Part shown: in pieces, positions 48,883-60,867 of the stretch
Layout of the letters: each line of letters begins with the position of its first letter
Position numbering within the stretch: position 1 is the stretch's first letter
Assembly: GCA_034008185.1 (NCBI GenBank)
Contig: CM067091.1
Span: 6,861,799-6,925,798 of the forward strand
Source: Gorsachius magnificus
Taxonomy: Eukaryota; Chordata; Aves; Pelecaniformes; Ardeidae
Length of the DNA: 64,000 bases
Direction: 5' to 3'
Position numbers and translations under genes: made by a program
The notes under the pieces: generated by a model
The model's input: the letters and a program-made list of their open reading frames with translations, nothing else
Databases searched by the model: none
What the model was told of the DNA's origin: nothing

Positions 48883-48936
48883 CATGTGTGTGTGTGTGTG
48901 TATATACATATATATATATATACATATACACACATG
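48883..48936 (+). repeat. Compound (TG)n(TA)n microsatellite, near-palindromic
   Basis: An alternating purine-pyrimidine tract: a TG run, a TA-rich centre, then an ATACACACATG end. The two ends are roughly complementary, so the whole block is an imperfect palindrome of about 54 bp. Confidence 0.9.
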
Positions 48937-49775
48937 CAAGTGTCTGTCTATGTGGTCCATCATAAAAACATTTCTGTTGCTTGGTTTTTGACTGGTGAAC
49001 ATGGGAACGGGGTTTCAAGGATGAAGCTCAGTGAAGGATGAAGTTCAGTGGAGATCTTGTCTAAGAAGCTGACCCAAGCTCAGCAGGGGTGTGATTTGGG
49101 GGGACTGAACGTCCCTAGAAGACAGTTACTTGAATTTTGGGAGGATTGTTTGTATCTAGTTAGTGGGATGGAGCAGAGGGGCCTGGTGCAAGATTTTGGG
49201 TGGGTCAGGTCTCTAAAGGGTAGATGGCTTTTGAGATCCAGGTGCTCGTAATGGCTTACAGCTGTCTAATGTGAAAGGCAGCTATTCTGGTCGCCCGTTT
49301 CAGTGTGATTTAATGCAGCCTAATGCAATGCTTTTTGCTGACACACTGATGAGCTGAGAGTGGTGGTGCCTCTCCCACCCCCGAAACCTTTCCCAGAGGG
49401 AAAGAAAAGCTGTGTCTGCAGTGAAATGTCCCAGCTGAGTGGAAATGGGAAGGCTGAAAGCCAAAGGAATAATTTAGAAAATTATGAAAAAATGCCAGTT
49501 TAATTCTTTCCTATTTCCTAAACTATTTATAGCCCTGGAAACCTCCTGATGTGGTGGAAAGCAAGTGTTTTGAAAATATTTCACCACACAGATAAATTCG
49601 AGCCCTTTCATTTTTATTCTTGCTTTGGAGAGACAATGGAGACAATGAGAAAATTCCTGTGGACTCTTCCTTGCTGCAGGCTTTCACTTGCTCTCACTTG
49701 AATGCTACAGCAATGCTCACGGTTGGCAAAAGCATCCCGGTGCTGGCAACCTACCGGCTGGCAGCATCTCTGGGC

Positions 49776-49935
49776 CATGGTCTAATGGGTTAAACACTAG
49801 ACGAGAGCACTAAAACCCCAGCTCTGCTCTCAGCCACCCGTCGCGTGATCTTGAGCAGAGTGTGTCTTCCCATTTCCTTCTGGAAAATGGAAACCGTCGT
49901 TTTTACGCGGCTTGAGCTGTGAAACACGAGGGTGG
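49776..49935 (+). mobile_element. MIR SINE, head and core
   Basis: The tRNA-derived head ('ggtctaatgggttaaacac') is followed by 'ccccagctctgctctcagcc', 'gcgtgatcttgagcagagtg' and 'tggaaaatggaaa'. These match the MIR order 'cccagctctgcc...tgaccttgggcaagt...tgtaaaatggg' with typical spacing. The right edge is uncertain. Confidence 0.68.
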
Positions 49936-52900
49936 TTTGTTGTGAATACAGCTGAAATTTGCTCTTCTACCCAGGAAACAGGCAGCATGGCACAAAGTAT
50001 TGCAGTGCAAATTACACTTTCCTTTATTTGGGCTTTAGATTATGGAACTAAAATTAAATTTAAACTCTTTGCGGAAAGGTAATTTTTCCTAATCACTCAC
50101 ACTGCTGCACAGATCTCTACAACTTGATTACATTCTAATTAGATTAATTGGATGGAGAATAATTTCTTTCTCCAAGAAGATCAACTACAAAAGACAAGCA
50201 ATTCTATAGACTCTGCAGGGAAAAAAAAAATACAACAACCCCCCCCAACCCTCATTCAAAGCTTTAAAACCAAAGCACAAAATGCACAGTAATTAAATTG
50301 TTAAAGAATTTATGAGCATGTCTGGATGAGCTAGAGCTTTTTTTCCCCCCCTTTTCCCCTCTTTCATCATATCCCCTTGTGCTCTCCCTCTTTTCATCCT
50401 GACCATAAAATGAGATGTGGAATTCCAATTTCTTCATTGATTTTTGAGATAAAAATTTAAGAAACTCGAGTAACAAAAGGTTGCGCTCCTGCATTGTGCA
50501 TGTGAAATGGATTGCCTTTGTTACCGGGGCAGAAAATATTGAACTGTATAATGCTGCGAGGCCTTTGGCCTGAATACTAATAGTCATTACTTACCAGAAA
50601 TGAACACAAGTCAAAGAGGTTCAGCGTCTCCTGATTGGCTTTGGCAACCCAACAAAGGCAGTGAGTGAGGGACAAGGGACTCAAAAAGGGGGCCCAGGGC
50701 TCAATTTCTCTGCCTGGACCAATATTACCGAGCTGAGCTGCCTGTGAATTGATGTTGCGCAGCTTTTTTGCTGAATACATCTGGTTGGTAGTGCACGTGG
50801 TTGTTTCCAAACAGGCTGCAATGTGCTTTTAGGAGGTTGCATTCCTGATGTCCTCGCTGGATTCTTTCATTTGCCCTTTCCTCGGGCAGTGGTCACCTTT
50901 GCTGGGCACAAGTTCAAGCCAAGGTGGGAGAATTTATTGCTAAAAATTCATCCTTCCCTGGCAGGCATGGTCATTGAAGAGCATGGCTCAGCGTGGATGA
51001 AAGATGCTGGGCGGCAAACTTAGCCTGCTGGCAGCCAGAGACCCATGAGGGCTATGGGGAGACACCAGCTGGATACTCATCCTTGAACTTCTGATGTCTC
51101 ACAGTACCAGGTTGAGAGGCGTCAGGGCCCGTTAACTTCTGGGAAGGACGCGGAGGCTCCTCAATTGCTCTCCATTGTCTCTTAAAAATCCATCTGTGAT
51201 TAGATCAGAAAGGGAACTTTCCACTTGACCTTCAATATGCCCAAGCAGGTCAATTATAAGGGTGCAAATGGGACCAGATTTGTTCTGGCCACTCTCAGGT
51301 CAACACTCCTCTTTTCTGAACTGCCCAAGGCTGCTGAGAAAATGCTCCTTCCCACTATGCAATGAGTGAGCAAATAGTACCTATCTGCAGCTGCACTGGA
51401 GATCATCACTGCTAAATGATACGGTACGGAGCCCTCTTCCTTCTCACTTGCAGCCATTTGTTTCACCGCGAGACAGGTGGCAGATTTATGCCTCGCCAGT
51501 TCAGCGGCTCTGCAAGGTGTTTGGCTGGTCTGTGCTGAATGCTAAGTGCGCTCCGGAATTTGAAATATGAAAAGTATTTGGATAAAGCAGATAGGCCACC
51601 TTGAAGACATAATCCACAGGAATAATGACAGGGCCTGGCAAAGCCAAAGCAAGTACTGAAATTAATAGCAAGAGATCTATTAAAGGGATTAGCCGCATGT
51701 TGTAACACTTAAAATGCTTTATCTCACAGTGGTTGTGGCAGGAACTATATATTTTCCCAAAACAAACGGCTAGGGGATGATTTATAGATTAGAGAGGCTG
51801 GAGAGAAACTTTGCACACTTGGATTTCCAAATCTCTGAGATTTGGCTGGGGGTGAGGGATGGTGACCTGGCCCTCAGGGGACATCTCTATTAGTGTCTTA
51901 GTTAGGATCAAGATATGCCCGTGAAGGAATCTTCCTTGCTGTCTCCATCTGCTGTGTTTTGGTTCATGCCCTGGAGCCATCCTGGAGGTCATGGACTGGA
52001 TCCTGTCCGATGCCCCTGGATGGGAAGGTGTGCTCCAGGAGCAAACCGGCCGTGTCCAGAGCATGGGATAGGGCTGCGGCATCCCCCCAAACTCATATAA
52101 TGTAGTCATTAATGCAGACATAGCCAGGAACACAAATATTCTCTTTATTTTTGAAGGGGAACTGTGGTTTTGAGGCCCCCCCAATTCTAGGGAGAAGCCG
52201 TCAGGCTTGCTGCTTTCTGCCCCTGCAGCAGAGCCGTGTCGTGTCTCTCCGGTTTATCTGCTTGGGCAGCTGAAACACGGTGAGTCACTTCGGAAAAGGT
52301 AAGGCCCTGACGTTTTGTCAGCACTAAGTGGACAGCTTAAGTGTATATATGCGCATACATCTCTGTATCTACAAATATTAAAATGGCAGATTTGAGCTGT
52401 CAAAGGTCTGAGTGCTGGACTTTACAGCCTCAGCCTTTTGGGATGTAATTCAGTGTGTGCCATTGGTAAGATTAAATGAAAAATAAAGTAGAAGATGGAA
52501 ACCCCATTGCCAGGACCACACAGCAGGGGTGGAGAACCCTCCTGGATCTCCAGGTCTATAACATTTAACTTGATTCCTCCCCAGACCTGGCTCATGGTGA
52601 TAACGCCAAAGCTCTCCTGGACTGCCGTGGGAGGAAAAGCCATCCTCTAATCCTTAATGTCTCATTGGCACATAGTAAATTGAGGGATGTTCACAGGCTC
52701 TTGAACCTCCTGGTTCACAGCACAGCCTAAGCAGCCTAAGCAGGCCCTTTTATGTTTCCTGATGCTCGTTAGCTAGTTTTAAGAGAAAGGAAAGAACAGA
52801 AAAATCAGATTTAGTAATTCCTTTTACAATATGCCCCTAGAAGGAGCCTCATAAAATATGAATTCCACTGAATGTGCTTGTTTCTAAATTCAGAACATGT

Positions 52901-54453
52901 GTCCAAGTGAATTTGTAGCTCAGGAAATGAAGGACAAACTGCCTGGGACGGGAGATCTGCAGCCAGGCAGCTGCCCTCTCCCTGCCCTGCTGGCCCCTCC
53001 AGCCTGCCCAGGCATTTGTGCCGGTGATTCCCTAAAGATATTGCACCCGAGGCACCTCACCCTTGCCGCGCAACGCTCCTGCCTCGACCAGCCAGGCAGT
53101 CCCACCCTCAGCTCCTGGTCCTTAGTTTGCAATATGGATATTAGACATGCACATGGGAACACGCTGATGCCTCATCCCTGGCATTTTCTTGGGGTTGCCC
53201 CTGGGTCTTGCTCCCTGACTTGCTAAGACCCCCTCAGCCTTGAAGTAATGAGCCTGACACTTAAACTGGATGAGGAAAAAAATTTCCTGCCCTGCCAAAC
53301 TTTTTCAGTTCAGCAAACCTCTGCCAACCACGCTGGGGTAGAGAGAGGAGCTCTCAGATACCATTTGCAATATGAAAGCTTGGCAGAGTAAATTGCTTTT
53401 GATCTGTGCAAATAATTCCCTTGGCAATTTTGGGGAGGTTTTTGTTTCCATTTCTGCTGTGTTAACTTTATATTTGTAATAATTAATTTCACGATAATCA
53501 GTTCAACATTGTGAAACGCAGAATCATTTCCAACCAGAAATTTCTTTTATTTTGCAAATATCAAGGCTGAAACATGAACAAAGATGTAAATGTCCTGGAG
53601 GCAGGCAGAAAGTAGGGGGCCTGATGTAGCCTCCTCTATGCAAAGGTTCAGTTTTACCAAATAGACATTTTCTAAAGTCCCAGCTTCCTCCTTGTGCTGA
53701 GGACTTAATTGGCCTCCAGGTCAATATTTTTCTCCTCCTCCTTTAATTTTCTTGGATTTAAGGTGTGATATAGTCTCGCTGGGACCTTTTCCAGGGCAGC
53801 AGCGATCGTCACTAGCTGAGCTCATTTCTTTTCGGTGGGGAAATAGTGTACCGGGGAGGGAAGAGTGCTGCCAGAGCAATAGGGAACATTTACAATAGTG
53901 TGTTGTGAGCCATCATAAATTACCCAGCCGGCGTGAGAGAGGGAGGATGGAAGCAGGGTGTTTAATCAGACCCACATCAAGAAGTTGCAAAACCAAATCT
54001 TCACTCCTTCATGGGAAAATTGCCCAGTGGAAGGCTGCTTTTAACTAGCAATTTATAGGCTGGCTCCATCCAAATGGGTGCTAGGGGAGCTATGGGGTTT
54101 TTTTTTGTATGATCCTTTGGGCTGGGGTCCCTCGTGCACCCATGGCTGCACCCTGGCTGGCCGCAGGCATGCGGCTCTTGGCTCGCTGGTGATGATTAAC
54201 CTGGTCTTTAATTGGGGAGGGCGCCGGGGTGTTTGCTAGCTTTCAGGCTCTGCTTCTCTCCATTAAAACTCTATCAAAAACAAGGGGCAATGCAAGTAAT
54301 TTTATGGGTAATGAAAAGGGTCAAACACATTTGCTCTTTGATGAGAGAAGCTGTAGTAAATCCTTAACTGGGAACTGGATGGATCAGGGTTTCTGAGTAT
54401 AGACAGGCAGAGAAAAAATTAGCAGGCAAGATGGGCTGATAGGTCAGTCTGGG

Positions 54454-54512
54454 AGGATAGATAGATGGATAGATTAAATAAAGGTCTACTTAGCCATCCA
54501 TCTATCTATCCT
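54454..54512. repeat. Perfect 17 bp inverted repeat made of GATA/GGAT units
   Basis: The left arm (54454-54470, 'aggatagatagatggat') is exactly the reverse complement of the right arm (54496-54512). The 25-base spacer is unrelated. The arms are tetranucleotide repeats, so single strands could fold into a stable stem-loop. Confidence 0.95.
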
Positions 54513-54587
54513 TAGTCTTCATCTAAGAGGAGAGCTCGCTCCCTATGACGGGAAATGTATCAGGATTTTAGAAGCGAGATGGATAGG

Positions 54588-54640
54588 TAGAGGAACAGAT
54601 GGATGGTTGGGTAGCTTTCTACCAATCCATCTCCATCTGT
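54588..54640. repeat. Imperfect inverted GATG/CATC repeat
   Basis: 'acagatggatggttgggtag' is followed after 'cttt' by a partly complementary 'ctaccaatccatctccatct' arm. It lies about 80 bp from the perfect hairpin and is built from related tetranucleotides. Confidence 0.75.
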
Positions 54641-54941
54641 CCTTACACCTAAATCTTTATCTAATCTAGTCAATACAAGCAGATAAATAGCTGGAAACCT
54701 CAGTAGAGAGATAGATAGAGAAGGAATTTAGGATAGTGTGGAGAGAGAGTGGTTCTATTTACCCCCAGAAGATGCAGGCAGAGATGAAGAGAGAGAACAT
54801 GGTGGTTTTGGAGCAGCCGTGCCTGTCCTGCCCTTGCTTCCTGAGAGGCCCCAGCTCTGCCCTGGCCATGCCCAGGGCTGCTGATAACCTCACTGCTCTT
54901 CCCTCCTCGCTCAGGCTCTGCCTTTGGAGGCAACACATTTC

Positions 54942-54962
54942 GGGGGGGGGAGGGGCGGGGGG
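54942..54962 (+). repeat. G-rich run, likely G-quadruplex
   Basis: Nine G, A, four G, C, six G. Four G-tracts with one-base loops can be drawn, satisfying the usual G-quadruplex rule. Confidence 0.8.
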
Positions 54963-56140
54963 AAGTAAAATTAAAAATACCTTTTTTTGCCTCACCAGCT
55001 CCTAATGTCCCCTTTCCTTGGGCCTGAATGCAGGATTCAACAGAATCTACGTTTAACAGAAAGTTCTTGGGAAGGTCACCGCATTGGCTTTTTCTATACA
55101 AATAACTCTTTATTTCAGAGCCTCTGAAATTGCAACACCAATCAAACGGGACACCTGGAGTCTGTGCAGCCTGGTCCTCCCACGTGTGCACCCACCAGGC
55201 CCTGCTCTGTCCCCAAGATGTCTGTGGCCACCCAAAAGTGACAACTCCCAGAGCTGACTCCAAAGACGTGTGCTCCCCTGCGAGAGCAACGGCTTGCTGA
55301 GAGGCTTTTGAGAAGGAGGCAGCCTCACTCTGTCATGGGAATGGTGATTCAGGAGCTTTTAAACAGTAGGTTCCCCAACTTTTTAGGGAGAAGGATGCAG
55401 ATGTAGAGATGTTTAGGAGCTGAGTGCCGTGCCGTGCATCTCCAGCAGGCATCCCACCCGGGACATCCCTCCAACTCTTGGTCCTTTCCTTTTCCAGACC
55501 CCTTCCCAAACCCACGCCTAGTCCAAAACTATGGCTATTCACTGTCTCAGCGTTGCTGTGCCACCCCGCAGCACCCTCAGCCTTTCATTCCAGTAAGTGT
55601 TATTGCTCCCCGTCCATCAATACTGAGCACTGCAGTGGAGCTGTTATTTTAACACAGGTTTGAATCCCCGCTTTGTGTGCCAAAATCGATAAAGGAATCG
55701 TGAGTGATATTTCAATAATAACGATCATGATAATAAATACAGCGATATGCTGGATGCCGCGCTCATATGCAGGGGCACAGTGCCTCCCTTCTATTAAAAG
55801 ATTCTGACCCCAAATGGTTGGATACCAGGAAATCTGCTTATTGATTTAATGACCTTTGGCTGAAGTCATGAGCAAAGAGAAGAGACAGACAGGAAGAGGC
55901 AGACAGAGTGGAGGCGAAGTATCAAAGGGACGTACTGTGTTTGTCTGAATTTAGTTTATTCCACCTTTTTAGCCTCTTCCTTCCCATATCCTAGTGCTGA
56001 GCTTGTCAGTCCCTAGAAATAAGGATATCTTTGTGGTCCTTTACTTGTCTCCCACCAGTGGTTTTGTGCCTTGGGGTGTGTAAATCGGCACGGCCCCATG
56101 CAGTCCAGTGGACGCACCCTGACAGTCACCAGTTTGGACA

Positions 56141-56220
56141 GGGTGTAAGGTGGGTGCTGCAGTAGGGTTGTTGGGTGTAAGGTGGGTAGCTGGGTGCTGC
56201 AGTAGAGGTTATTGGGTGCT
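56141..56220 (+). repeat. Short tandem repeat, about 2.3 copies of a 32-41 bp unit
   Basis: 'gggtgtaaggtgggt' starts at 56141 and again at 56173, each followed by 'gtgctgcagtag' and a 'gtt' spacer. The second unit carries a 9 bp internal insertion ('agctgggt'-type). A third partial unit begins at 56214. Confidence 0.85.
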
Positions 56221-58106
56221 GCCCTGCAGCTGCAGGTGATTTTCCCTGCTTTAGGGAGACCTGTGGGTGTTTCCCCCCGACCCCAGGGCACTGTCCCCTG
56301 AGGTGCAGTGGCTGGGATGGCTGGGGCTGGTGTGCTGCATCCCCTTGGACGCTTTCCTCCAGGACAGTGCCTTGCCAAAACCCTCTCTCCTGGCGAGACA
56401 CAACCCTGTGATAAGCCAGTTGCTTAGCACGAATGAAAGTCAACAGGGAGCCGAGCGGGTGGAGGATTTTAATACCTATCCCTCTCTAACTGCTGCAGAA
56501 AGGGAAAGTTCATTGGTTGTCAATATTACCCTGCTGTGATAAAAGCTTAAGAAGCTGCTTTGCAGATGCCCACTGCGAGGAGCATGCTATAAATGTTTCC
56601 AGAGTGAAGCGATACATCACAGCTCATGGTTGTTCCCACTGAGAAAGATCCCAGCTCGGGCTCCTTCCAGGGACACACTTATGGCGTGCAATCACCGGCA
56701 CTGGCACAATCAAACGCATATTGTTCCCAGGTACAAAATTGGCCACTGGTGAGTTAATACTGAGGGCCTTGCTCTTAGGTAGCTCTTCCATGTGTCGGTC
56801 TCAAACTAAGTTGAAAGAAAGGGGTCAGCATCACCACCACTCCCCTGCCAGGAGGGAAACTGAGGCAGGGACACTGCCACTCGTTGCCACTGTGCCCGTC
56901 AGTTGGCCACCGACTCAGCTTTCCTGGTGAGATCCTACACACAGATACAACTTTGTGCACAGGAAAACTTTTTGCAGATGTTTACTCCATTTTCCTAAAA
57001 AAATTAAGCTCAGAAGCAATGGCATGCTGCGTGCATGTGTACGCGTGTCTGTGTTCTCTACCACCTCTGTAACTTTGGAATGTGTTGGCTGTTTTCAGAC
57101 AAATTTGACAGAGGAATAGAGGCTCATGATGTTTCTGCCATCGCCTGTCAGTGGTGGCTGAGCAGAGGAGCAAGTCCCCACGAATGGCCTGAGTGAAGCT
57201 TGCAGCACCATCACGTACTCCAGCAGGCATCAGCTGCGGCGCAGGCTGGCGGGGAGGAAGACAGAGGATTCCTAATGACATGAAAAGCCTCAACCAGAAC
57301 TCACAGTCACCCACTAGACCCAAATCTGCAGGAAACCAGGCAACTTGGAGCCTGATAGTCACGTAACTTTTTTTTTTTTTTTAACTCCTGATTTTTCTGA
57401 ATTACTATTTTTATGTCTCTGTAGGGATGTGGAGGCAAGCCTCCGCCGCGCTGTGCAAAACCCACACGGGGAGGCTGAGTGGAGGGCGGGACCTCGAGGG
57501 AACCAAGGCACCAAGCATGTCAGGCAAAATGCCCAAATTTACGTGAGAGTAGCTGAGATGAGACGGGAACCCTCCCCTCCCCGTTGCCAGCCTGTAACCA
57601 TGCCTCTGTGTCTGCCCTGGCAGTGTCTCACATGGAATTACATCCGTTTTCTACACCGAAACCTGGAGTTCATTTAACCATTTGAGTATACATCTGCTTA
57701 GGTGTTCTGGTGCAGCAAATGAAAGCTCCAGAAAGTTATTTATTTCAAGCCATTTAAAGTGATTTTGCTAATGTATTCTGCAGAGTGGGTTTTGCATGTG
57801 AGCTCTAGTAAAATCATTGCTGTATTAATGAGACCTAACCCAAAGCCACTAAACATGACTTTAAAGGAATATCTCCCCGCTGCTATTGAGACGGATGGGA
57901 GCAGACAGAAGGTGTTTGTAAAGTTATACTTAGTCAAATCAAATGGGAACTCGTTAAATACAGCAAAATAATTCACTGAATAATTCACTCGAGTTGAATA
58001 TGAAAGATTTGGAGAACTTTGGGTTGTTTGAGTGAAAAAAAGCTTATTTATGCTCCTGTGTATGTGACAAAGCAAAAATATGAGTTGAAGGTGGAGAGCT
58101 CTGTCA

Positions 58107-58111
58107 CCTTG
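58107..58111 (+). repeat. Target-site duplication, left copy (CCTTG)
   Basis: Five bases identical to 58673-58677, directly flanking the LTR whose ends are TG and CA. Confidence 0.85.
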
Positions 58112-58672
58112 TGTGGGGGTTTAACCCCAGGCGGCAGCTCAGCTCCCACACGGTGGGATGGGGGAGAGAATCAGAAGAGTAAGAGTGAGAAAACTCCTGC
58201 AGTGAGCTAAAGACAGGTTAACAGGGAAAGCAAAAGCCATTCGTGCAAGCAAAGCAAAGCAAGGAATTCATTCCCCACTCCCCATGGGCAGGTGGGTGCT
58301 CAGCCATCCCCAGGACAGCCGGGCTCCATCACGTGTAACGGTGACTTGGGAAGACAAACACCATCGCTCCCAACGTCCCCCCCTTCCTCCTTCTTCCTCC
58401 AGGTTTATGTGCTGAGCATGACATCATACGGCGTGGGGTACCCCTGGGGTCAGTCATCCCAGCCATGCCCCCTCCCAGCTCCTTGTGCCCCCCCAGCCGC
58501 TCGCTGGTGGGGTGGGGGGAGAGGTAGAAACGGCCTTGGCTCTGTGTCAGCGCTGCTCACCAGGAACGAACACATCCTGGGGTTAGCAGTGCTGTTTCCA
58601 GCACAAATCCAGACCACAGCCCCATCCTAGCTGCTATGGAGAAAATTAACTGCCCCAGCCCAAACCAGCACA
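58112..58672 (-). mobile_element. Solo LTR of an avian endogenous retrovirus, ERVL-like
   Basis: A 561 bp block bounded by TG...CA and a perfect 5 bp target-site duplication (CCTTG). The sequence is a well-known interspersed LTR type of many birds. It is oriented on the minus strand: its 5' end is the plus-strand right end ('...caaaccagcaca'), with 'ttccagcacaaatcc' and 'gtgctgagcatgacatcat' inside and the 3' end near 'gtgtgggggtttaacc'. On the minus strand an ACATAAA box (about 58402-58409) stands where related LTRs have a TATA box. No retroviral interior flanks either side, so it is a solo LTR left by recombination between two LTRs. A 5 bp duplication is usual for ERVL-type integrases, whereas 6 bp is usual for ERVK, so I favour ERVL. 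Confidence 0.9.
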
Positions 58673-58677
58673 CCTTG
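58673..58677 (+). repeat. Target-site duplication, right copy (CCTTG)
   Basis: Identical to 58107-58111; marks the right boundary of the LTR insertion. Confidence 0.85.
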
Positions 58678-58828
58678 GCATCAAGGGCCTTCCATGGAGA
58701 AAGGTTCTTTAAAACTGAAGTTTGACAAATTCTGACTAGAAAGAAGGCATGTGCTTTTGTTGGGGAAGGTAATTAACAGCAGCCAAACAGACTTGGGGAC
58801 ACGGTGGGGGTTTTGGGTCATTTCTTAC

Positions 58829-58949
58829 CTTTCATGCTAGGGTGGGATGTGGCCTCCACGGGGGCTGCTGGAGCTCCAGTGAAGCTCTGAGGTTGGTGCA
58901 GAAAGTGCTGGCTGAGGGTCTTGGGCCAGCTCAGATTCACTGCTCATAT
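58829..58949 (-). other. Weak exon candidate on the minus strand
   Basis: Reading the minus strand, 'aagcactctcccacag' precedes the block and 'catgaaag' then 'gtaagaa' ends it, giving good acceptor and donor contexts. One frame is open from 'MSSESELAQDPQPALSAP' to a stop at 58837-58839, eight bases inside the donor. As a coding exon it would therefore be terminal, yet it is followed by a donor. It may be an untranslated or non-coding RNA exon, or chance. The peptide is not recognised. Confidence 0.2.
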
Positions 58950-59395
58950 CTGTGGGAGAGTGCTTGTTATCAAGCCAGGCTTTGAGAGTGGTTGGGGGAG
59001 TAGTAACAATGCATCTTATTTTTTTACTTGCCATCAAAAATGTGTCTGTCCCCAGGCATCTATAGATGCGACGAGGAGCTGCACCAGCCCCGCGCGAGGC
59101 CATATGCGCAGCACGGCTTGCATGGAAAGTATGGGTCTGTGCTGCATCTTTTTCTCCTTGCAAAGCCAGGAGGCAGCTCCAAGTGCAGCTGAGGTTTACG
59201 AGGGGATACAGGCTCGCGGAGATGATGGCTCCAGCAATCTGCGTGCCAGGAGTGCCGTGCCTACACGGTTCACCTTGCCCCTGCAGGGAGAACAGTCTGC
59301 TCTTAAAGTAAGGAAAAAGCTATTACCCTTCTGTGCAAGTTTGTAGGCCAAATATCAGATCTGGTCCCAACTGCTAAGACATTCCGGTGACTTAG

Positions 59396-59450
59396 GAAAT
59401 GATCATCCTTGTTTTACACATGAGAAAACTGGCAGATATGAGGTAGCCGG
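59396..59450 (-). mobile_element. Possible MIR remnant, minus strand
   Basis: 'gatcatccttgttttacaca' then 'tgagaaaactggcag' resembles the reverse complement of the MIR 'ctcagtttcctcatctgtaaaatgggg' region. Only about 55 bp, diverged. Confidence 0.45.
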
Positions 59451-60867
59451 TTGAGGCACACATCTTGGCTCTGTGTCCCCCTTCTCCTTTAACCCCCTTC
59501 ACACCACCAGCGAGGTGACTCCACAATCCGCTCAGGAATCTCCCAGCAAAAGAAATAGCTTTAAACAAAATACAATTTTACAGTTCATTTCAGTTAATCA
59601 CAGAGTCTATGTTCTGAAATGATCTTCTCAGCATTGCCTATGGAGAGAAGCAATGGCTGATTGGCATTCCATTACTAAACAGCTAAGCCATTCATAATGC
59701 AAAAAAACAGACTTGATGGAAAGATTTGATTCAGTTTTCAAGCTAGACTAATTCAAAACCCAGTGCTCTATAAATCAGAGCAAATGTTCTTTATAAAAAA
59801 AATATAGCCAGAGCCCACGTGCGGTATCAGATCTATGATTTATGACTGTATCCCATTAAACTGAAGGACAAGTGAGGGGAGCATGGGGCTGCCACTGAAT
59901 ACGAGATTCCCATCTGCCCTATAATAAACATGTTCAGTGACTGCTGAAATAGCCACGATGTCCAAGGGACATTTGGGGACATTAAGGTTCCATTCTGGGA
60001 GGGGGCACAGCTCAGACCTGCTCTCCTGTTGCTGCCTGCAGGGACGGAAAAGCCTGCAGAGGGGCAGAGGATGGGGCAGAGCAGATTGCATGCCTTGTAG
60101 CACCACGGCCATGCAAATGAGCTCCCAGCCAGGGCTATTTCCAGGGCAGGCACTGCTCATGTGCAAATACAACACCCTGGGCACTGGTGTGTCCACACGC
60201 TGAGGATGCTGCACACTGCAGACCCACACCCTGCTGTGGCTTTTGGGGGCGATCACAGGGTTACGTTCTTCATACTCAGCACAAGTTATTCACTCACTCC
60301 AGCTCTGCTGAAACCTTTAGTTTTTCCTTCTTGTCTGTACCACCTTATGTCCCAAAGAGTGTCCTGCTTGCAGAAAGCAGAGGAAAACAACATTTCTCAC
60401 CATGCTGACCCTGTGGTCAGCAGCTTAGAGAAGGGCTGGGGGGTGGGATATCTCCTCTGAGCAGCTCTCAGCTCATGGCGTGTCTTGACAGACACACAGA
60501 CATTGGTGAGCTGTGTGGGAAGCGCTGGGATCCCACACCAGCCTCCAACTGCAGCTCCATGGGTGAAACCATGAGCTGCTCTGGCCACGAGCACTTTTAT
60601 CCCACTCTCCTCCATCCTCTTCCTCATTAAGCAATGGTGTGAGTTGTGTTGGTAGTTTCACGCTGGAAAACAGACTTCTCCAAATCTGGGAAGTTAAGAT
60701 TTGATGAGAAACCTGTATCCTGAAGGGCTGATTAAGGAATGAAATAACAGTACTTCTGGTGGAGAAATGCAAGAGAATAAGTCCAGAATTTACAGGACGG
60801 GGCATCCCTTCCTGCAGAGCATGCATGTTGTCTGGTCTCCAACACCTTCATCCCCCGGTGCAGGACC

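Larger units (their letters stand above)
47190..49775. other. Unique DNA dense in homopolymer and simple repeats
   Basis: No gene recognised. It holds a 29-base T run, a 14-base A run (47904-47917), a pyrimidine tract (48327-48400), a 16-base C run, a TG/TA microsatellite, and a 17 bp tandem duplication at 49019-49052 ('ggatgaagctcagtgaa' and near-copy). These are listed separately where notable. Confidence 0.5.
49936..58111. other. Unique DNA with tetranucleotide hairpins and a short minisatellite
   Basis: No named gene. AT-rich, repeat-free sequence at 50030-50560 and about 51490-51720 may be conserved non-coding DNA. It holds a hairpin-forming tetranucleotide cluster (54430-54720), a G-rich run (54942-54962), a small tandem repeat (56141-56220), a 15-base T run (57368-57382) and a minus-strand exon-like end at about 50598 ('tttctggtaagt'). 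Short 'gggaaactgaggcaggga' near 56856 could be a MIR scrap. Confidence 0.45.

Noticed and set aside
50591..50710. Minus-strand block ending in a consensus 'gtaagt' donor
   Set aside because: The acceptor is weak and the frame is unremarkable; kept only as a remark because one good donor is not enough.
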